Shown here piece by piece: positions 10,791 through 23,170 of a stretch of 64,000 nt of DNA (positions are counted from its first letter, which is position 1; every line of letters starts with the position of its first letter). A program made the position numbers and the translations under genes. The stretch is taken from the NCBI GenBank assembly GCA_027886185.1, contig WOAB01000619.1, positions 8,494,001-8,558,000 on the forward strand, in the 5' to 3' direction. This DNA comes from Rheum nobile (taxonomy: Eukaryota; Streptophyta; Magnoliopsida; Caryophyllales; Polygonaceae). The notes below the pieces were generated by a model. That model was given only the letters and a program-made list of their open reading frames with translations. It searched no databases and was not told where the DNA came from.

Positions 10791-12545
10791 TGTAACACCC
10801 CCAAATTCTCCTTTGAAAGTATTACCGCCAGTGACCTCAGATTACACATCTGGGGTCACCCAAGGCTAAATCATTTTATAACAACTATATAATAACACAA
10901 ACTTTATTAAATGACAATAAATCTGCCCCAAATAATATTCGAACCAACGTCATGGTTTTACAACTGTTTGACACCAAATACAAACCAAATTCAGAATTGT
11001 TTAATACAGCGGAAGTCTTGAAAATTAATAAACGCCATGAAGGGGTTTTGATCTGAGCGATCTCACGCCTAGGATCTTCAACCTTGGAAAAACACTTAAA
11101 TCACCATCTGCCCTCATCATCGGATTCTGGCCTTCATGGAAAGGGAAGTTTACCTAATGTACCGTATGAGACGGATGACACCAACCAACCATGCAAAGGA
11201 AAATAACCGGTTGGTTAGTCTAATGAAATACTATGCAAGGGTGCAAATAAAAAGGTTCTAAGTAGTCGTATTAGGTTACACCCATCGCTTCTCAAAAACA
11301 ACTCCAAACGCTCGGGCCGTGCCCTATTGCGCACCACCGTCTAGGCGGTCCTCAAAATTTCTCGAAAAAATTTCCGAAACGCACGGTCCGTGCCGTGCGA
11401 CAAACCGCAAGGACCGTGCGAAGCTCTCTATAAAAGGTTCAAGGCCGTGCATTTGTAACATCACGGGGAAGGCGCGCATCGTGCATTTTTGGCGTGTCCG
11501 TGCATTTTCGACCTTCAGGCATCGGGCCGATCTAAATGGGCCTCTTGTCTAAGCTTAACTCTTAGTAAATCAGAGTCAGCTTATATCGGTTCATTTTTCG
11601 GGCCCTCTATCCTCATTCGAGCCTAGCCCGATGGGCAAATTGTGGAGGTAAGTTAATTCATATTAATTTTCCTAGGGATTATTTCCTAAATTCTATCCCT
11701 TAATATTTATTAATCATTAGAGGTAGCTTTGACTGACGGTCTTTTAATTAAGCAAGGCCCATTAAATTGGTAAGAGGGAATTTCCTTAATGGGCAAGGTA
11801 TTTATTTTTTCTAGAAATCCTAATCTACTATATATCTACTAAACCAAAATCATTCTATGCCACATGACACCCCTACTAAGCCTATAAGCTCCTTATGTCA
11901 CATGACACACTTATATATTCATTTTGCCACATGGCATTTTCTCAATTTTTTTAAAAAAAAATTAATATAATAATTATATATAAGATCTTTATTTTATTTC
12001 CAAAATTCAATACTTTATATATTTGTTTTCAATTTTAAGCCTTAAAGAAATTCTTATGATTTGATTGGATATGATTTAATATATCTTGATGTAATACTTT
12101 CTTTTATTAATTGACTTAAAAGTTATATCAAATTATTAATTTATAATTACAATAAAATTTGAAATCAAATACTATAAGTTTTCAATCAAATACTATATAT
12201 CTACTAAAACAAAACTTCCCTATTAATTTATTATTAGTAGATATTTTATTTTATTTTATCGTACTTATCTTAATTTTATTTATACTGTCACTAATTAGAC
12301 ATGTTTTTCATTTATTGAAGTTTTTTATATGTGAAATTGATATGTTTCTAATAATTAAAAAATATAAATATAAAATATATCCAAGCCCCGTACACGGCAC
12401 GAGGAACTAAGCTAATTCTCTCTATTCTCTTTTCATTATTATTCTTCAATTTTCAGCCACCAGAGCTTTCTCTCTTCTCTCCATCGTTCATTACTGATTT
12501 AAGCATCGAAGTACGGGAAAGATCCCCGTCATTTCAGGTATTACA
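10791..12545 (-). repeat. Solo LTR of a Tekay-like chromovirus
   Basis: The plus strand begins TGTAACACCCCC and ends GGTATTACA, so on the minus strand it is TGTAATACC...GGGGTGTTACA, a typical Tekay-type LTR. Segments at 10791-10870 and 11150-11280 align with 19166-19240 and 19570-19690 of the second Tekay-like LTR (for example CGCCAGTGA, GACGGATGACA, GGTTGGTTAGTCTAATGAAA). No internal domain is attached. The flanks TTTGG and TGGAA do not form a clear duplication, so the right border is less certain. A Helitron-like insertion accounts for part of its length. Confidence 0.6.
11824..12415 (+). mobile_element. Helitron-like non-autonomous element
   Basis: The 5' end TCTACTATATATCTACTAAA follows an A. 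The 3' end is CTAA followed by T, with a short GC-rich hairpin (CCGTACACGG) just upstream. This matches the Helitron pattern of insertion between A and T, TC at the 5' end, and a hairpin 10-20 nt before CTRR. The body is very AT-rich with CCACATG(A/G)CA motifs common in plant Helitrons. A second copy of the 5' end-like sequence occurs at about 12190, perhaps a nested or shorter element. Confidence 0.5.
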
Positions 12546-13497
12546 TGGAATCAGAATCTGTAAAGGATTACCGAGGGATTGTTCGTAGCTTCTTCATAAT
12601 TAATTTTGGTTCGGAAATCTATTACCACAACTTAAATGTGGTTACAGTCTCCTCCATCTTCTACTTCCAACTACCCATGAATTTGCCACAATATAATGCA
12701 CTATAGTGGTTTGGTATTTTTCCTTTAATGTAACTATTATTATTTTGATATTTCAGAAACTCCCACTCGTATAGAGTTTATTAGACTTGTTTGTTATATT
12801 GCCTAATATAGTGATCAAACTCATCTACTCTCTTTTGTAAAGTCTTCACAATTTAACTGGTAAGGATAATATTTAGGGTCGTTTAGTTTGAACTTATGAA
12901 AACAGTTCATGGAGAAAAAATAAAACTAGTCCAATTTAACATCATGATATACATTTAGGGACCGTTTGGTTTCAACTTTGACGAATAAATGTGGAGTATT
13001 AATAAAATATAACATAAAATAATATGATAAATGACATATAAATAATGTTAATATGCTTAATATCCTAAAAAAAGAATATTATTGTACTTATATAATTTTT
13101 TATAATGTAGAAATTTGTAAATTAATAAATAAAAAATAAAAATAGAAATAAAATATGATTTTGGTCTACTAATATCAATTACATTAAACTAATTAATAAT
13201 AATATTATTATTTTAATCCATTTCAACTTATTTTGACATACTTAAATTAGTTTTTAACTATTTAATAATATTTAAATAGTGAACAAAATATTTAAAAAAT
13301 GACGCTCTTGACCTGTTGGTTAACCCGAACTGCCCGCTGACCTGTATTGACCCGACCGGCTTGACCTGTTATCCGAAATAACCCGACCCGTTCTCAACCC
13401 GAACCAAAAATAACCGAACCGAACCCGACTTGACCGACCCGATTGACAGCTCTATAGACAAGTGATCTAACACCTCACGTCATATAAAAGAATAGTA
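12546..13497. other. AT-rich DNA with a possible decayed transposon end
   Basis: No coding content. About 13315-13450 is a cluster of ACCCGA/CCCGACC motifs ending near GACAGCTCTA, resembling the subterminal region of a hAT-like element. Possible starts (GGGACCGTTTGGTTTC near 12959) were seen but no matched pair of ends. Confidence 0.4.
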
Positions 13498-13756
13498 CTC
13501 CCTCCGTCCCCAAATCTTCTTCTCCTTTTGACCGGGCACATCCGCCGAGACGAGTTTTGTATCGTTAATATCTCTCGTTACATAATTTTAAAAATTATAT
13601 TATTTTGATATTATCAAAGTACTCGTTGAGACGAATCAAACAAGACCCCACATGACTATATTTTTTCTTATATATTGGAAGAAATCTTGAAGATTCTCTT
13701 CAACGATAAACAGTGCACAAAAAAGAATCAAAAAGATGAATTAGGGACGGAGGGAG
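13498..13756. mobile_element. Stowaway MITE
   Basis: The terminal inverted repeats are CTCCCTCCGTCCC and GGGACGGAGGGAG, flanked on both sides by TA (13496-13497 and 13757-13758). At 259 bp, with no coding potential, this is a classical Stowaway (Tc1/mariner-derived) MITE. Confidence 0.93.
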
Positions 13757-13758
13757 TA

Positions 13759-15269
13759 TAATCTGACACTCATACATTTCAGTTTTAATTACTCCACCTT
13801 TAAGGCCGGACGTACAAAAGAGAATACTCCTAATTAAGGCTATGTTTGAAATTATTAGAGCTAGTTTACAAAAAGAGTACGTTGAGAATAGTATCAAAGC
13901 TAGTTTAGTAAATGTAAATGGTTTTTTCTAGTGTGGGCCTCTAACAAGTTCATTTTTAATAATGTTTTTTTTAATTATTAGTTTAATTTATTTAAAAAAA
14001 AATTATTCATTCTCTATTAGGGAATATTTTATAAATATTTTCATAATTTAACTTGTTAGAGTGTGTCCATGGACACATACTAAAAAAATGAATGTAAATT
14101 GCTATATGAATAATTTCCGCCTTTGTCGCTTAAAGTTGACTCTCCGAAATTAAGGGTAGATTTTATTACAAATATATAAAAACTTCTTTATAGAAAAAGT
14201 GTTGAAAAGTAATATTGTGTAGAAAAATATATTTGGTGAAAATGTTTTTTTATAATTAAGTAATTAAATATTTTTTATTAGAAAGTATATGTCGTAAGAA
14301 AATAATGACGGATTCATCGAAATTTATAAAAATATCAAAATACTTTATAACTAATAAGTATTAATAATTTATTGGGTTTTTTTTACTTAACCATCTTTAT
14401 TTTAGAGATTTTGCATTTAACCACGCCCTTGAATATATTTTGTCAAAATTACCCTTCATTTTAAGTTGTTTGCTATTAACTACCCCTTGTTTTCATTTTT
14501 GTCAAATACCAGCTTTTATTTTAAATTGTTTGCATTTAACCACTCTTTCAATTTTACCAAAAATCATCCTTAATGTATATTACTTGTCAATCAACCATCT
14601 CTTTAATGAAATATTTATTATTATTCATTTAGTAGCAGTTCAACTTGTTCCTGGAATTTTCCGTTTCATGTTGGAATTTCGAAAAAACAACAATTTAATT
14701 CAAATTTGATTATTTCATTCAAAGATATTTTAACCACCATTCCAAATTTGTTACAAACTATTTTTTTTATAAAGAGTATAAAACTTGTTCGTTCCGAATC
14801 AAATTGAAAAATTTCCGGTTTAAACCGAGACCAATTTACGAAGAATACAATTTTTCAATTTGAACATATAATAATGTGATACCCCACGATTTTGTTTAAC
14901 ATTTTAAGCTTTTGTGTAATCCGTAATATATAATTGTTGGTATTTATGTCAGTTTGCAATATTTTTGAGTTGGTTATATTACTAATATATTATATTTTTC
15001 GTTTGACTTGCTAAGTCTAGTAGATTTAAAATAGAGCTTTCGTATTAGCCATGCTTGATGTGACTTAGTTCATTTCTTTCGAAAAATAGAGATGTATATT
15101 ATTTTTGGGTTGTATTAGAGATTCTAGCTTAATCCTTAATGAGAAAGACTATAAGATATATAATTAGTATTAAGATTGTACCTGATGATTTGATTTATAA
15201 GGATTTTATATGTTATTAAAAAGGTTGTAATTTAACTTTTAGATATATTCATTATATAGGTTATGTAAC
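13759..15269. other. AT-rich non-coding DNA
   Basis: Apart from the tandem repeat near 14413-14590, this region shows no domain-bearing frame and no clear element ends. Confidence 0.45.
14413..14590 (+). repeat. Three imperfect tandem copies of a ~60-bp unit
   Basis: The unit runs from GCATTTAACCAC to TTTTAAGTTGTTT. Copies begin near 14413, 14472 and 14533, and are strongly diverged but recognisable by ATTTAACCAC, TTTGTCAAA and ATTTTAAATTGTTT. This is an old, decayed minisatellite. Confidence 0.6.
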
Positions 15270-15779
15270 AGAGGGTAGAGGAAGAGGAAGGTTGAAGAAG
15301 GGTTATGCTTTACTTGTTTTGTGGGTTGTAAAGGGTTGTTGCTTTTTTATGGACATCGTGCCCAATTTTAATGCAGAAGGACTTTTTCTGATTTTGTGTA
15401 GGAATATGAAAGTCTAATTTAAAGAAGTATGATACAATTTTCGATAAATTCAAATTGACTAGCAGCTGTGCGTTTAAGTTAGCAGTCTGGACACTGTAGC
15501 TATGCGTTACGGTTTGCAGCACAAAATTAGCAGTTGGGCCTGTGACGCGGCCCAATTACACAAAATTAGCAGTACATTCTGTGCGTTAAACTTAGTAGTA
15601 TAGGTGTACTGCTAATTTTAACGCACAAGTACTGTTTATAGCCGTTGGAAAAAATTGTCGTTAGAAAAATCCGACCGTTTGTGCGTTAATTGTTAATGCA
15701 CAACTAACGGCCGAATTTTCAGCCTATATATACACACTCTCATTTCCTTTCTCTTGCACACCAAAACACAACATTCAAC
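15270..15779 (+). promoter_or_regulatory. 5' terminal and promoter region of the first MULE-OTU gene
   Basis: This region directly upstream of the MULE start contains repeated and inverted short motifs: AAAATTAGCAGT twice (about 15524 and 15562), its inverse ACTGCTAATTTT (about 15610), and GTGCGTTAA several times. A TATA box (TATATATA, 15725-15732) lies about 50 nt before the ATG. I could not define the outer terminal inverted repeat. Confidence 0.5.
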
Positions 15780-18700
15780 ATGTATTATTGTAATGATGAA
15801 AGTGAGGAAAATAATTGGAAAAAAAAAGTCGAGAAGATGAGGAATTCGATTGGGTACAAGCACGAGAAGATAAAGAAGCAGACGAAGAATGGAACGACTC
15901 TTGGATGTCGGGTTGCGAAGACGAAAGAGATGATTGGGATTCGAGCGGCGATTTCTTCACGGTTAGTGTTGAATTAATTTCTGTTTGAGTAATGATTCTT
16001 GTCTTAATATCGCACATGATTAATTTTGTATAAAGTAGTTGTTATGAATTTTAGCCATTAATATGATTTAGCAATAGAATTCCAAATGATATTGCAATTT
16101 TGTTGTATCCATTAACAATTGATATTAGGTATGAGGTAGTAGTTTTCGTAGTTGAGCAAAAAATTCATGGTTTAGGTTATGAATTAATGACTTTGCATTA
16201 TTAGTTAGTTATAATTATAGACAATATAATAATCCATAAATCAAATTTATTATAGGGGGGAGATTACCGAGAACGATTTCGTACTAGCGTAGTTTGGGAG
16301 AGTATGGATGAAATGGTTGAATGGGCTAGAACTAGAGCAAAAGAGTTGATGATAGTTTTGGTGAAACGTACCTCAAATCCATACGTAGTTAGTTTGACAT
16401 GCGATAGGTATGGGGAACCGAGATCTGGGAGGTCAATAGTTAATGTAGAAAATCTAGAGTTTCGGTTTCGAGGAGTCGAAAACGCAGATCGAAGAAGTGC
16501 GGTTGTAGATTCGAGCTATATGGGTGCCGTTTGAAAAAAGAGCTAGGGTCTCTTACTGAAAGATGGGTCTTGGATGTTATACATGGCACCCACAACCACA
16601 TGCTTCGGACTAGCTTTTATGGGAATGCATTCATGGATCGAATGACCCAAGAAGATGAGGTCATGGCTAGGAGATGGGGCGATGGTCGGAAGACTCCGAA
16701 AGAGATTGTTTCAGAGTTGAGGAAAAACTTTCCGGGAAATGTAACATCAATGAAGCAGGTTGCCAACTTTTTGCAGAAACTCCATTACGAGGATCGTGGG
16801 GAATTGACGGTTATTCAGTGGTCCCTTCATTTTTTGAAAGAGAACGGGTATCTTTTCTATCCTCTTAGGAATGTGAAGAAAGGGGACGAGGTGGAGATCC
16901 TATTTTTTGCTCACCCGGAGTCGCTACGGTTGTTGAAGAAGTTCCCGCACGTGGTGATCATTGACGCCACATACAAGACAAATAAGTATGCAATACATTT
17001 TAATAATAATTAGTTATTTTTCTATGTGCTAGGGTTTAATTAGTTATATTGACAAGTATTGGTACATTTATTTCTTTTGTCTATGAATAGGTATGATATG
17101 CCTTTGGTGGAGATTGTTGGTTTTACTTGCACTCACAAGACGTTCAACATTGTGTATGCATTCACCCGAGCGGAAAAGTTTTTCCATTACCGATGGATAG
17201 TGAGGGCCTTTCGAAACTTGTTTGAACAGTTGAGAGTAATGCCAAAGGCTATAATGACCGATTGTGAAAAGGCTCTCATGAAAGCTGTTAAGGTAGTTTT
17301 CGAAGACGTCCCGGTAAGACAGCTCTTGTGCTGGGTCCATGTTAGAAATAAAATTAAGGCACATGCCGACAAGGTTACAAAAGACAGTGCCAAGGTTGAT
17401 ATGTTTACAAACCAGTGCTGGGGACTTTTTTGCTCGACCACCGAGGAAAGGTACGAGGAGAGGCTCAGAGCATTGAGGACGTCGTGGAAGAGAGGCCTTG
17501 TTGGATACGTCGAGAGGGAATGGCTGACTCCTTACAAGGAAAGCATAGTAAGAGCGTGGACGGATCACACCCTTCACTTCTTCACGCGGACTTCAAACAG
17601 GTATCCTTTGAACATTGTGTAGTTGGAAGAGTTTACTATTGGGTATGAATGTCGTACTAAGGCAAAAAATGTTTTTGTTTTGATAGGGTTGAGGGGATGC
17701 ATCGTGTGTTGAAAGATATTGTGGGGTCTAGCAGAGGCGGCTTTAACATAGTGATCATGAGGATCCACCATGCAATCATTCTTCAAATCGACACGATTAG
17801 GGCGACCATGAACAACTCACTGTCTATACGACCAATGGAGTTCAACGATGCAAGATTTCCAGAGCTTGCCTGAATGGTCTTTTCAAGGCTATTCGGCAGA
17901 GTGTCGGATAGGTGTTTTGATTTGTTGTTGTCCATGTATGATCAGCTAGTCAAGGAGAACTATTCAGAAGTATGCGACGGTCATTGGGTGAGAGACTGCC
18001 TTGGGTTGACGTGCGTCCACGATATTGCAAAAGCCATCATTACGAGGACATCTCTCACTCCAGATGACATTCATGACTTCTTGAAGGACTTGCATTGGGA
18101 AGAGGATCCAACAACATTTGCGCTTGTTGACGACAATGTTCTGATGTCCATTCCAGAGTTGAGATTGCGTGAGATGTGGTTAAGAGTGCAAGGCCGAACT
18201 TTGAACCAAGCCACGTTATGGCAAGTGAGTGATATGTACATGGCCTTGGAGCATCCGAAACAAAGTATGTTTATGGAGCCGACAGACATCTGTAGAAAGG
18301 GAAGACCAAGTGGTGCGAAGAACAAGGCAAAGGGGTCGCCGACTAGGGAAAAGAGCCTGCATGAGAACGTAAGAGAAGACTTACTGAAGTCTGAGAAGGC
18401 GAAGGAAAAGGGAAAGGAGAAGGCAAAGGAGAAGGTGAAAGGGCCAGGACGTCCCAGAAAGCAAGCAAGTTTCGTGGTGCTCGAAGCTGAGGACATGCAA
18501 TCCCAACCGCAACCAGAAGAATCACAATATGAGGAGATGTACGTCGAGACCGACCATGTAGGAGTCCGTCCGTCAGAGTGGCCTGAAGAACCCATGCTTC
18601 GTTTTGGGGTGGACTTTGGGGTTCAGAATATCGATTACTTCTGGTTTGGCTACATTAACGGTGCTATGGATGTACGTTCAGACAGACACTGTGATTATCG

Positions 18701-19165
18701 GTCTTTGGCTGTGCTTATGGGGATGAGTCAGGGTCAATATCCCTTGATCCGTAGCGCGATGGCAAAGGAGTTGCGTACCAACCGACAAATGTGGGAGCCG
18801 ATACGAGCACTTACACGACCAGGGTCATGGGACGATCTAATAGTTCAAATTACCTATGTTAAGACCCCTTGCGGCCCGGATTATTGGCTTGACATCCCAT
18901 TCATGGGTTTAGTGTTTGCCACGGTGTATAACGTTGTTGTCGTCGTCATATCTCAGAACCCTTCATTTTGCTTACCAATAAGGCCGTCTGGACCAAGCCT
19001 CGCACCTCCCTTACAAATCTCGGGGATAGCACACATAGGGGATCACAACCACTGGATACCGGTAATGTTTAGTATCTCTACTTGTACTTTGATGTTTCAT
19101 TTGCAATATTGTGTATGCTAATTGCGTATTTTTTGTTTGTATTCGTATAGGTGACGCTCAGTACC
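15780..19165 (+). pseudogene. MULE transposase fused to an OTU-like cysteine protease domain (copy 1)
   Basis: Exons read about 15780-15961, 16256-16985, 17091-17600, 17687-19061 and 19151-19165, all introns GT-AG. Exon 1 starts MYYCNDESEENNW, then an acidic, Trp-rich stretch in another frame after a poly(A) run. Exon 2 has a FAR1/MuDR-type DNA-binding region (CGCRFELYG, HGTHNH). The MULE catalytic residues are Asp in IDATYKTNKY (across intron 2), Asp in MTDCEKALM (about 17258) and Glu in VEGMHRVLK (about 17690). After a basic linker (18290-18470, including RKGRPSGAKNK) comes an OTU-like domain: DRHCDYRS with Asp at 18681 and Cys at 18690, then His-Asn-His-Trp at 19044. Defects are a poly(A) frameshift in exon 1, a frameshift near 16440-16490, a TGA at 17871, and truncation by a gypsy LTR at 19166. 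A transposase role is known for the family; protease activity is inferred only. Confidence 0.85.
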
Positions 19166-21424
19166 TGTAACACCCCCGACTTATGTCGGTAGTGTCACAC
19201 GCCAGTGATCTCAGACGTTAATGTCCAAAGTCACCCCAGGCTTTAATCGGAACAATTAAGCTTAAATAAATACATAAATATTAAATAACGAAAGAATAAT
19301 CAGCGGGAGATATTTTAAATGAATAAACTCAACCTTTTATTAAGATTCCTCTCGTAAAATGAGAAGGACGGTTTTACAACAAAGTATAGTGACAGTGGAA
19401 GACTTTTAAATTACAGCGGAAGACTCTTTGAAAGTAGTCCTAATTACATGACTATGTATTACATCTATTTCAAATTAGACAGACACGCCTTGGAATTACT
19501 TCTTAAAACGCAAACTTCAACTGCAAGCCTTCTCTTCGATTGGTTACTTCAAATCGCTGGGGACCAACCACTGATGTGCCGTATAGGACGGATGACATCA
19601 GCCAACCATGCATTGAATAAAACCCGGTTGGTTAGTCTAATGAAAGACTATGCAAGGGTACAAACAGAATGGTTCAAGTGATCGTAACTGTTTACTATCA
19701 TTGTCCCTCGAATAATAACCGAATGAATGATACATAACCCAAAACTTTCACGGAATGGTAGAAAAAGACATGCAACAAAAAGAAGACTCTAACGGAATTG
19801 AGTCTTATAGGAAAAGTATGTAATCGTTTTGGGAACGTTAAGTTTTCACACAAGTTTATAAAAACGACCTTGATTATTTGGGTCCACGACCAACCTCATC
19901 GCGCAATGCGAATCCAGATTGGAAAGAAGACTTACTCTAACAAGAGTCTGGGCGGGTTTCACGTTGTACTTCTCGCCCGATGGTATATTAATTATGTGCG
20001 TAAAAGAACTTATCTTATTTACTTCCAAAAAATGTACATTCACGTTAAGGCTTTTATTCTACATCAATCTCACAATGAGATATAGAACATGGGACGAATC
20101 CCAATTTTTTGCACTAGCTAAGTGCACCACCACCTATATTCGGATAGGGGTAGGTCATGACCAAAAGCGTTAGGGCATTTATCTTCCTAACACAAATTTA
20201 TAAAGAAACGACTAGACCTCGTAAGGTACATAACGTTCCTATGAATACTCGTGCTAACTAAGAATGTAAGTCCACATATAAATCCACACCAAAATCCACA
20301 TATAAATCCACACCAAAATCCATTCTGTTCCCAAACACCAAAACAACAACTTTATTCCAACTTAATTAAACAATTAAATAATTGATAATCAAGGGAAATA
20401 TGGAATAAAGAGCAAGAGCGAACCGCCACTTGCCTTAGCTTAAACGAACGAGAGATCGGGTTTTGAGATCCGGGAACTTGAACTTGTGCACGACCGTCTA
20501 CTAAAATTCTCGTTGGAATTTATCGCCATTCCGAAGGGTCGGATCCCAATCCGCACAACCGGCCATGGATACGAGCACAATCCAACCCGACGATGCATAC
20601 GAGACGAGTTTTAAGAACAAAACCCTAAATTAGATATGGTATGAAAAGACGAAGCAAAACGAAGCAAAGAAACCAGTGTCACGGATGGCATAGCCGCGAT
20701 CGCGGCTTTGCTAAACAAAACCGCACCCGTGGTTTTATAACCGCGGTCGCGGTTTCACGCCCATCCGGGGTCGCGGGTCTCTGCCCGGCCGCGGTCGTAG
20801 TGGATGGAGCCGCGGTCGCAGGACTCTATCCCGATGCGAGCTTAAATCGAACGTTAGAGCCATACCGACGACAATGAGGCGCGGATCTTCGCTTCTGAAC
20901 AATTGAGCACTTCCACCACTCCAAGAAGTTCCCAACGGTGACGACAACTCCGACGAAAACAACAATCCGAGCTTTAAACGAGAGGGAGAGAGCTGAGAAT
21001 GGTGTAGGTGTTAGCCAAATCCGAGCCCTATTTATAGGCTAGGATTGGAGCCCTAAACTCAACGCCAAGGAGAGGAAGCGATCCAGCTCCCACCGCTCGG
21101 AGAACCACGTGGGTAATGCCGATCGTCGGCCTTCTGGAAGCAGAGGAAGAAGACGATGCAACAGTGCCCGCTATTACGGTTTCAAAACCGCGGTCGCAGC
21201 ATTGCCGCGCTTGCGGTTCTTAGACCTTGGTCGCGGGTCTTTGTTAAATTCCAGTCTTTTAGCACTCCTCAAATAATTTAAGACCCCATATATCTCAATA
21301 AACGTATATCAACACGTTCAAACGGTTCTTACACTGGTTACAGAATATGCCTAACATGTCTTGTTTACAAAATGAAAGTTTGAAAATTATCCAAATACCC
21401 CTACTAAAATTAAGGGTTATTACA
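19166..21424 (-). repeat. 3' LTR of a Tekay-like gypsy element (F)
   Basis: On the minus strand the LTR runs TGTAATAACCC...GGGGTGTTACA (2259 bp). On the inner side the minus strand reads AAGGGGATAG just before the LTR, a polypurine tract, preceded by a TTTCGGGGTCGAAA motif common at Tekay 3' ends. It sits inside the last exon of the MULE-OTU gene, after GTGACGCTCAGTACC. The LTR contains several near-palindromic CCGCGATCGCGG-type sites (20694-20705, 20741-20752 and degenerate ones to 21230). Confidence 0.85.
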
Positions 21425-23170
21425 TTACTATCCCCTTAAAAATAGTTTCGACCCCGAAACTAACACTTCGACCTCGAAACTAACAGTACCAAGTTAGAGG
21501 GATCGATTTCCACATTAACCTCTCTACTTGAGTTTAGTATCCTCAATTATTTCGCACTCAAATTTAATCATAGGAAAGTCGATCTGTTTCCTCAACCATG
21601 ACATCCCTCATATGTCTCGTTTCCATATATTATCTCATGTGTCAACTCTTAATATACTCACAAGATCATGATTACCTTAAAATCCTAGTCTCCAAAAATC
21701 ATCACACAATCTTAATATACCTTAAGCTTGAGAACACACCTTTACTTTCAACTTTTCTCTTTATAAGCGACTCCCAAAGTTCATACCTTATCTCCTTATA
21801 ACCTAACTTAGTACCCCCAATTGTCATATCGTCTTACTCCTTACATATGTATCTCATCTATTTCATTATTCACCTTGATTAAATTTGGCCCTTATGTCAT
21901 TTCTTAACCCAAAATATTTCCATTAATCAAGCTCTAACATAAGACCTTTAAGATTCCTTAATCCTTTTTACAATTAACCGCACAATATCTTATTTATGTT
22001 TTCCTCAAACATGATGTTAATAATCCATTTCACACGATTATAATCAATCACCTTATTTACACAAATCATGTCATAAGATCGCTTTAATAGACATATGTCA
22101 CTTTTTCACCAAGTCCATTTGATAAAATCCATACACTTACGTTATCCCATACTTTAATCCCTAGAAATTAAAATAAACTTTTACCGACTGAGTTTGTTAT
22201 TCACCCATAAATCCTTAAACACTTAATTGTCCTCACACAATTTCATCATCCCTATATTAAGCACACCTTATGCTTTGCCGAAATTTAATATTTACCCAAG
22301 ACTTAATTGTCTTAACACTTCTCGTATCATCATCTCATCATATCATTTCCTTAAGACAACCTCATAACGAAACCTCAATTAGGTTTTCCAAAATAATACT
22401 TTCACACACTTAGCTCTTCCAAAAGCTTTTAACACTAGTCCCACAACGTATACACTCGCTTATAAACCCCATAACTATAACCCTCGAATTTTAAAGTTTA
22501 CTCAAGATCGTAATAGAGTACGATTTTTTCAGAGAAAAATCACTCCTTAAGAAATACCTCTCTTACAAGTTTATTCACTTAAATGAATAATTTATAAGAC
22601 ACACAATTAAGTATTTTGAGCTTCATATAGGCTCACTACACAATTTTTACCCCATCTAATGGTCAGAGTATACACATGAGGAATAGCCTCAAACTCCATA
22701 GAGCATTACTACACACACCAAATCATTCTAGCAAGGAATCCTTACAACATTAACCTCTCGAGACAATGCTCATGAATTCGAGCGAAGGGAACAAATAATG
22801 TCAATGCCCAATTTGACATTATTTTAAGAAAATATAAGGGTTCTTACGAATAGTTTTGACCTCGAAACTCGCGCTAACAAGGTAGGAACAACCACACATG
22901 TCCCAACCCAACACTATCCTTTATGAGTCTAGACCGTCCTTATCAACACATGACATGTACTACTTTTGGCACTCAAGGATTCTCGTATGTACGAACAACT
23001 TGCAATAGTAACGAATTTAGTAATTTCTGGAACAAGGAAACACTTCTTTATTATTTGAAATATTACATTAAAACAATTGACAAAATGTCGAACAGACAGA
23101 TTACTAAACTATGGAGACTATCGACACAAGTCATCGCTCCTTATTCTCAAAAGCTTTACAAAAAATACCA
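21425..23170 (-). other. Non-coding 3' part of element F; pol deleted
   Basis: Between the gag remnant and the 3' LTR there is only AT-rich DNA with no protease, RT or integrase motif in any frame. A TTTCGAGGTCAAAAC motif with CGTAAGAACCC at about 22840-22880 resembles the PPT-proximal sequence at 21425-21480. This suggests that most of pol was removed and that part of the 3' end is duplicated. Confidence 0.55.

Noticed and set aside
11319..11552. Plus-strand ORF in the solo LTR
   Set aside because: No domain; it sits within a region homologous to the other Tekay-like LTR, so it is LTR sequence.
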